Shown in pieces: positions 54,401-58,152 of a DNA stretch of 58,152 nt (the first letter of the stretch is position 1; every line of letters begins with the position of its first letter). The notes beneath the pieces are model-generated. The model was not told the origin of the DNA, did no database searches, and saw only the letters and a list, made by a program, of their open reading frames with translations. The stretch is from assembly GCA_903930455.1 (NCBI GenBank), contig CAIYYT010000235.1, positions 64,771-122,922 of the forward strand, in the 5' to 3' direction. This DNA is from an uncultured bacterium (GTDB taxonomy: Bacteria > Zixibacteria > MSB-5A5 > CAIYYT01). The translations under genes and the position numbers were made by a program.

Positions 54401-54865
54401 GTTTACCTCCTTTCAAGGCACAAAATGAAAATGCCAGATGGTCTGCTTGAGCAAGCCGTCAGGCGGTTGATTTGTGTTCTTCTCGATGAATTCATCGCGA
54501 AGAGCTATTGGTGAGATTTATCAGAAAAGACTAAAGCGCGCTCTTAGAGCACAACTAAACAGGATACATTGGAGCGTGATATCTACTTAGCGTCGCCTTT
54601 GCTTTCGCTCGTCGCCCAGCGACGAAAACGAGGGTAGCCAATTTCAATTCACTCTCACCAAGACGGGCAGAGGTGAAGACGATTATTGGTTCTCGGTTAG
54701 TCTGGGTATCAGATCAACTCTTACGAGGATCACAAACCAGATTGTTACTATCACACAGTGGGAATGAGCCAATGCTTATAAATCTTTCGATCATACAACC
54801 TTAGCCCCATTTGGAAAATTGACAAGCCCGAACAAACGGAAACTCCAAGAGCCAATAAGCAAACC
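54401..54865. other. Long 5' region of the VWA operon
   Basis: No gene is supported. It contains the TATA-like element at 54775-54789 and a GC-rich hairpin near 54606-54625 (CGTCGC stem around TGG). If transcription starts near 54750, the VWA mRNA has a leader of about 350 nt, long enough for regulatory structure or an unrecognised small gene. Confidence 0.4.
54775..54789 (-). promoter_or_regulatory. Archaeal-type BRE/TATA element
   Basis: The minus strand reads CGAAA (BRE-like, 54789-54785), two bases, then TTTATAAG (54782-54775). This is close to the archaeal BRE-TATA consensus and is oriented toward the VWA/MoxR/SAP operon. On the plus strand the same bases read CTTATAAAT. Confidence 0.5.
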
Positions 54866-54867
54866 AT

Positions 54868-55005
54868 GAGGAAAAAGAAGAAAAGGAGAAGGAAGAGAAG
54901 AAAAAAAGAGGAAAAAGAGGGAGAAAAAAAAGGGGGAAAGAGGAGGGAAAGAGGAGAAAAAGAGGAAAAAAAGAAGAGAGAAAAAGAAAGGAAGAAAAGG
55001 AAAAA
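54868..55005 (+). repeat. Uninterrupted 138-nt polypurine tract
   Basis: Every base on the plus strand from 54868 to 55005 is A or G, with near-pure purine continuing to about 55035. The plus strand also has an open frame of 52 codons (54866-55024, 'MRKKKKRRRKRRKKEEKEGE' onward) made almost only of Lys, Arg, Glu and Gly, with no ribosome binding site. The minus-strand frames give Phe/Ser/Leu-rich nonsense. A DNA-structure role (triplex or H-DNA, replication) seems as likely as coding. Confidence 0.8.
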
Positions 55006-55090
55006 CGAGAAACGAAGAAAATGAACGAAAAGCAACGGACCACATCAAAACAATACATCCAGAACTGAATCAAAAAAATGAATCCAGGTC

Positions 55091-55375
55091 CTAAATCCAA
55101 GGAACGATCCGAACGTTCCACCACTTGATCGAAGTGCGATTCTCAACCACCATCACCCTTTCCTCCAACGACTTCACCCTTCGACATCCAGGATCCTTCC
55201 AAACCACCGAGTAGACCGCGACAAGAGGACAACGACCAACCCACTTGTGAATCTGCCAGGAAAACACCCTATCGACCTTCCGAGGTGCCTGCGCCTCCAA
55301 AATCGCCGCCTTGATCACCTGACTGTAATCAATCTCATACATACCAAATCTTCTCTTCTGTTTGTCTGCTTCCAT
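55091..55375 (-). CDS. Small basic hypothetical protein, 94 aa
   Basis: ATG 55375 follows GGAGGTG at good spacing. The product is basic and Trp-rich near the end ('SIKWWNVRIVPWI'), with a central 'VFSWQIHKWVGRCPLVAVYS'. No motif is recognised. It stands alone between the polypurine tract and the inverted repeat at 55399-55443. Confidence 0.55.
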   Translation of the reverse strand: MEADKQKRRFGMYEIDYSQVIKAAILEAQAPRKVDRVFSWQIHKWVGRCPLVAVYSVVWKDPGCRRVKSLEERVMVVENRTSIKWWNVRIVPWI

Positions 55376-55398
55376 CTTACACCTCCAGGAGCTCTCAC

Positions 55399-55443
55399 GT
55401 GAACTCCGTTTTATTTCAATTTTTCAAAAAAAACGGGGTTCAC
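55399..55443. repeat. 14-bp inverted repeat with A/T-rich spacer
   Basis: GTGAACTCCGTTTT (55399-55412) and AAAACGGGGTTCAC (55430-55443) match at 13 of 14 positions. It lies immediately upstream of the 55091-55375 gene and beside the structured element at 55461, so it may be an operator for the gene or a terminator for the RNA. Confidence 0.6.
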
Positions 55444-55460
55444 CAATCACACGGAGACCG

Positions 55461-55568
55461 GCTTGCTGCCAGGACGGGGAGCGACCCCGAAGGGGGAAAG
55501 CTTTACTAAATAGTTCGCGATGAGCGAATCTATTAGCTAAAGCTTTAGCCCCCGGCCCAGCAGCAAGC
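55461..55568. ncRNA. Candidate structured RNA or hairpin origin, about 108 nt
   Basis: An 8-bp closing helix, GCTTGCTG (55461-55468) with CAGCAAGC (55561-55568), encloses two hairpins. The first is CGGGG (55475-55479) with CCCCG (55485-55489). The second is a long rod from GGGGG (55492-55496) to CCCCC (55549-55553) with segments of 5, 9, 4, 3 and 5 bp separated by small bulges, including AAAGCTTTA with TAAAGCTTT and TTCGC with GCGAA around a GATGA loop. No open frame crosses it. It matches no RNA family I know. Either strand could be the transcript; a replication origin is the main alternative. Confidence 0.6.
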
Positions 55569-55594
55569 AGCGCCAACCGTTGAACATACTTCCT

Positions 55595-55837
55595 TCAGGA
55601 TAACGTGCATTTAAGTCCTGCAAATAGGTGCTGTCCATGCTTCCCTCTAGATCCCGAGCTCCAACTCCCATCGATCGTCAACCCATTCTGTCCGGCGCCC
55701 TCTATTGCTATCTTCCCATCCAATCTCTTCTTTTTCCCTTTTTCCCTCTTTTCTCTTTCCCCTTGTTCTCTTTCCTTTTTCTTCTTTCTCCCTCTTTTCC
55801 CTTTTCTCTTTTTTCTTTTATTCGATTTCTGATACAC
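55595..55837 (-). CDS. Possible Lys/Arg/Glu-rich protein, 80 aa (weak)
   Basis: The frame from GTG 55837 starts 'MYQKSNKRKKRKGKRGRKKK' and becomes Gly/Ser-rich toward the end. Its purine-rich part is the complement of the pyrimidine tract at 55724-55819. No ribosome binding site is visible. It may only reflect low complexity, but it parallels the Lys/Arg/Glu frame at 54866. Confidence 0.25.
   Translation of the reverse strand: MYQKSNKRKKRKGKRGRKKKKEREQGEREKREKGKKKRLDGKIAIEGAGQNGLTIDGSWSSGSRGKHGQHLFAGLKCTLS
55724..55819 (+). repeat. 96-nt polypyrimidine tract (one interruption)
   Basis: All bases but one G at 55765 are C or T. It is therefore the reverse orientation of the polypurine tract 700 bp away, so the two tracts form an inverted pair around the 55091-55375 gene and the structured element. 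Confidence 0.75.
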
Positions 55838-55949
55838 TTGACAAGTCGTTACCTACCACAAGATTCACAGTATCATAATCGTATCATTATTCCGGAGGAG
55901 TGAAGCAATTTCGGCACCGTTTTCAGGCGATTTTGTTACGTCAAAATGG

Positions 55950-56840
55950 CTATTCTGAGGGGTCCAGAGGGCAGTCGAATGCTAGTGAGGGGCCGAGGAT
56001 TGAGTGGCGCTCCCCCTGGAAGTCGCCGGCCTTCGCCCAGATTGTTGCTGATGCGCCCCTTTGAAAAAGGGAATCTGAATCGGTTAGCCAGATGAAGCCT
56101 ATGTTCGGCATTGCCGCCACGAGATGGCAAAGCTGGTCAAGTCGTTTCCTTGACGGCGCCAAAAACAAGATCCTGAACCCGTTGAAAGTTCCCCCGAGGG
56201 GCCCCTCAAGTTCCTTATAGCGGTTGTCCGTGAACATGTGCTGGTAGGAGATGATCTTTTTGCGGATATCCTTTGTTTGGGGATTGCTGCTCGACAGCGT
56301 CTCTGTGCCCATATCAACTTCCAGAAAGAACAACAACGACTTGCCATGGTTTGCCTCGCTGATCGCGAATATTCCGTCCGGAATCACATTGGCCACTGAA
56401 TCGGAACCGGAATTGGCTGTCACATACCAAGCGCCGTCTCTCGCTAGTGACAGAAAGCTGACCGTTAGAACGGACTGAAAACGGCTGAGAATGCTCAAGT
56501 TGATTCTAAACCAGTTCGTCAGAAGCTGATGCCCCAAAGTGCGCAAATCAATCCTGGTGAATAGTTCGGTTGGCGTCGAAGGATCGAGTGCTCCCTGCTC
56601 TTTCAGAGTCTGCACGCCATCTGCCCGAAGGTAGACGACGTTTTCGGGTCGTCCGGCGGAACCACCGAGTGGTTGACGCATGACCTCGATCAGTGCCACT
56701 TTCGACAGTTCACCGACTTTTCGGCGTATCATCTGTTGACTGGAAGATAAGAGGAATGAAAGTTGGCTGATATTCAATACTCTGTATTCCGCTATTGCCG
56801 ATAGCAGCCCGAGTTCTCTTGGTGACAGCGTTTTCCTCAT
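55950..56840 (-). CDS. Replication-relaxation family protein, 296 aa
   Basis: An N-terminal winged-helix region ('LGLLSAIAEYRVLNISQLSF' to 'KVGELSKVALIEVMRQPLGG') is followed by the family's core with 'VIPDGIFAI' and 'LLFFLEVDMGTE', the D...ExD pattern of replication-relaxation proteins. These occur in plasmids and integrative elements of bacteria and archaea and are tied to plasmid replication or mobilisation, though their chemistry is unclear. It is the rightmost gene of foreign block 3 and the best evidence that the block derives from a plasmid-like element. Confidence 0.82.
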   Translation of the reverse strand: MRKTLSPRELGLLSAIAEYRVLNISQLSFLLSSSQQMIRRKVGELSKVALIEVMRQPLGGSAGRPENVVYLRADGVQTLKEQGALDPSTPTELFTRIDLRTLGHQLLTNWFRINLSILSRFQSVLTVSFLSLARDGAWYVTANSGSDSVANVIPDGIFAISEANHGKSLLFFLEVDMGTETLSSSNPQTKDIRKKIISYQHMFTDNRYKELEGPLGGTFNGFRILFLAPSRKRLDQLCHLVAAMPNIGFIWLTDSDSLFQRGASATIWAKAGDFQGERHSILGPSLAFDCPLDPSE

Positions 56841-56950
56841 CCCAAACTATTGCGGATGAGTCGAGGAAGTAGTTTCAGGTGTTTGCGGATAACAGCGGAA
56901 GCAGTCAGGCCGGATCATGAGCCGCGCCGGTGCGAATGGGCGTCACTTAC

Positions 56951-56973
56951 ACCGGCAAGATCGTACTGCCGGT
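56951..56973. repeat. Short inverted repeat ACCGGCA...TGCCGGT
   Basis: A perfect 7-bp inverted repeat with a 9-nt loop (56951-56957, 56967-56973) lies between the replication-relaxation gene and the IS remnant. It could be part of an element end or a terminator for rightward transcription. Confidence 0.4.
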
Positions 56974-57005
56974 ATGACCGTCGGGGAGGGGACTTCAAGG
57001 TCATG

Positions 57006-57154
57006 GGTGATATCAATAGACCTTAGAACGAAGGAAACAAATTAAAGAACAAACACTGAAACTGAGGAAGGGTATTACCGAAAAGTGATTACTACTGCTC
57101 GAACCGTCCCTTGGCTTTCAGCACTGCGAGTCCAGATGGGTTTGACGACGCACA
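57006..57154 (+). mobile_element. Remnant of the right end of an IS3-family element
   Basis: This stretch aligns with the last 145 bp of the intact IS (about 18485-18629). It includes codons for 'RKQIKEQTLKLRK' (OrfB C-terminus), 'ITEK' after a frameshift, the inner repeat region, and TTTGACGACGCACA matching the terminal TTTGACGACATACA. It is diverged and frameshifted, and its tip faces the bacterial genes on the right. Confidence 0.75.
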
Positions 57155-57238
57155 CACCAACACCTGCCCGAGGATTACAATCCTCTTTCCGTTTATCTAA
57201 TGGTCCTCTGCAATCGGGGTTGGAGTTCGCGAGCCGAG

Positions 57239-57589
57239 CTAAAACACAATGACCTTATCAGCCCAGATGGTCCAGTCGGTAAGTTCATCCATGGAACTCT
57301 TGCGGACGCCTTCAATGAGTTCAGCTTCCATGATGCCTCGGGCTTCCATACATGATCTGCAAGCACCAACCAGTACTTTGCTTTGTGCAAGGCTCTTGAT
57401 CATTCGCTCAAGATTGTAATAGCCGGACGGTGTTTTCTGCACCGCTTTGGCACAGCCAACCGAATCGGCCATGAGAAACAGGCACAGTTCCACGTCTTCT
57501 TGTTTGCAGAGCGACATGGCGAGTCGCAGTCCGTTGTATGATCTCTCCGTCCCGTAAGGAGGGTCGTTTAGAATCAGCAGGTATTTCAT
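57239..57589 (-). CDS. DsrE/YchN-family protein, 116 aa
   Basis: The protein starts 'KYLLILNDPPYGTERSYNGL' and contains 'LFLMADSVGCAKAVQKTPSG' and 'ACRSCMEARGI', the layout of small DsrE-like sulfur-relay proteins. The Cys pair in 'CRSCMEARG' is in the usual position for a persulfide-carrying Cys. They act in the cytoplasm as homo-oligomers. The divergent neighbour is a DUF134 regulator, a pairing consistent with sulfur or Fe-S metabolism. Confidence 0.85.
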   Translation of the reverse strand: MKYLLILNDPPYGTERSYNGLRLAMSLCKQEDVELCLFLMADSVGCAKAVQKTPSGYYNLERMIKSLAQSKVLVGACRSCMEARGIMEAELIEGVRKSSMDELTDWTIWADKVIVF

Positions 57590-57754
57590 TTGTCAACCTC
57601 GCGAGTTTCAATTCGTTTATTATCTGGCCCACAGATGAAGCAACCTTCATGCGAGGGGACTATCACAATGTCCGACATGCTGTTTGTTTCTCTCACCAGT
57701 AATCTCCTTATGCCAGTATGGCCCATTCGTCAATCAAAAACGATGATTTTCCGC

Positions 57755-57783
57755 TTGACAGATTATGAGCATATGCTTATAAT
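57755..57783 (+). promoter_or_regulatory. Consensus sigma-70 promoter
   Basis: TTGACA (57755-57760), a 17-nt spacer and TATAAT (57778-57783) are a perfect bacterial housekeeping promoter. It serves the DUF134 gene starting at 57802, which has GGAGA upstream of its ATG. Confidence 0.85.
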
Positions 57784-57801
57784 GTACGCCGGAGAGAAAA
57801 T

Positions 57802-58152
57802 ATGGCAAGACCCAAATGCGCCCGACTAGTAAACGAATTTCCCAACACGACCTTTTTCAAACCCCGGGGAATCCCCCTTGTGGAACTGGAGGAAATCACG
57901 CTGGCATTTGATGAGTATGAGGCACTGCGGCTTGCTGATCTTGAAGGTCTTTATCAGGAAGATGCAGCCCTGAGAATGAATATTTCTCGTCCGACATTTG
58001 GCCGCATCATAGAGTCTGCCCACAAAAAAGTGGCAGACGCTCTGATCAACGGCAAAGCGATAAAAATCGAAGGAGGTGTCGTTACAATGGCACAAAAGCG
58101 AACATTCGAATGCTCTGATTGTGAGCATTCTTGGGGGGTCCCGTTCGGTACC
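57802..58152 (+). CDS. DUF134-family helix-turn-helix protein, C-terminus off the window
   Basis: The first 117 residues are visible and no stop occurs before the window edge. The N-terminus 'MARPKCARLVNEFPNTTFFK' followed by 'EEITLAFDEYEALRLADLEG' and the helix-turn-helix 'EDAALRMNISRPTFGRIIES' is the DUF134 signature. After it begins a Cys-containing tail ('FECSDCEHSWGVPFGT'), perhaps a zinc site or the start of a fused domain. DUF134 proteins often sit with NifX/NifB-like or DsrE proteins and are thought to be DNA-binding regulators. Confidence 0.88.
   Translation, partial: MARPKCARLVNEFPNTTFFKPRGIPLVELEEITLAFDEYEALRLADLEGLYQEDAALRMNISRPTFGRIIESAHKKVADALINGKAIKIEGGVVTMAQKRTFECSDCEHSWGVPFGT

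Noticed and set aside
54791-55124. Phe/Ser/Leu-rich open frames on the minus strand resembling membrane proteins
   Set aside because: They are the complement of the polypurine tract, overlap each other in several frames and have no ribosome binding site.

Overview
The window looks like a metagenome-type contig from an uncultured FCB-group bacterium, most likely close to Zixibacteria (inference from protein style, not from a marker gene). The bacterial signature is strong. There are secreted SBBP and WDG beta-propeller proteins, C-terminal sorting domains of the 'LDQNYPNPFN' type, dockerin modules ending '[11 protein letters not shown]', lipoproteins with FN3 domains, a sigma-54 two-component system and an IS3-family insertion sequence. 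It also contains three blocks (about 7.8-10.8 kb, 38.4-41.2 kb and 49.9-56.9 kb) with a different style: compact coupled genes, strong SD or no SD, and archaeal-looking TATA boxes about 26 nt upstream of leaderless starts.

Layout. 1-3 kb: a partial type IIG-like N6-adenine methyltransferase running off the left edge. 3.5-7.4 kb: a small unknown gene, a metallophosphoesterase, a HAD-like protein, a stand-alone receiver, a PilZ protein and an orphan dockerin tail. 7.8-10.8 kb: foreign block 1, with small unknown genes, zinc ribbons and a winged-helix protein, bordered by a tRNA/tmRNA-like 3' end and an IS end. 11-16.8 kb: a TPR protein, a secreted trypsin-like protease with TPRs and small membrane proteins. 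17.1-18.6 kb: an IS3 element (orfA/orfB with a slippery A7G) that has split a small membrane-protein gene. 19-25 kb: an FCP1-like phosphatase, a TolB-like propeller, three small zinc-ribbon proteins, an FN3 lipoprotein and a DUF2569-type membrane protein. 25.2-29.2 kb: an NtrC-type sigma-54 activator and a sensor histidine kinase. 29.6-38.2 kb: membrane proteins, a PorV-like barrel, lipoproteins, and a metallophosphoesterase coupled to an RNA ligase. 38.4-41.2 kb: foreign block 2, a HerA-type ATPase and its coupled partner. 41.3-49.6 kb: three large secreted repeat proteins. 49.9-56.9 kb: foreign block 3, with a SAP-domain protein, a MoxR AAA+ ATPase, a metallopeptidase-VWA protein, a structured RNA candidate, long purine/pyrimidine tracts and a replication-relaxation protein. 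57.0-58.2 kb: an IS remnant, a DsrE protein and a partial DUF134 regulator.

Two things stand out. First, the kinase/regulator pair appears to control two flanking promoters. Each has a GGCAC-N5-TTGC-type sigma-54 promoter preceded by two palindromic GTTGCA-N4-TGCAAC-like sites with identical geometry (87 bp from promoter to proximal site, 33 bp between sites). Second, block 3 combines MoxR, a HExxH/VWA protein, a SAP protein and a 108-nt highly structured element in an arrangement I do not recognise as a named system. Whether the archaeal-looking blocks are true insertions or assembly chimerism cannot be settled from the sequence alone.
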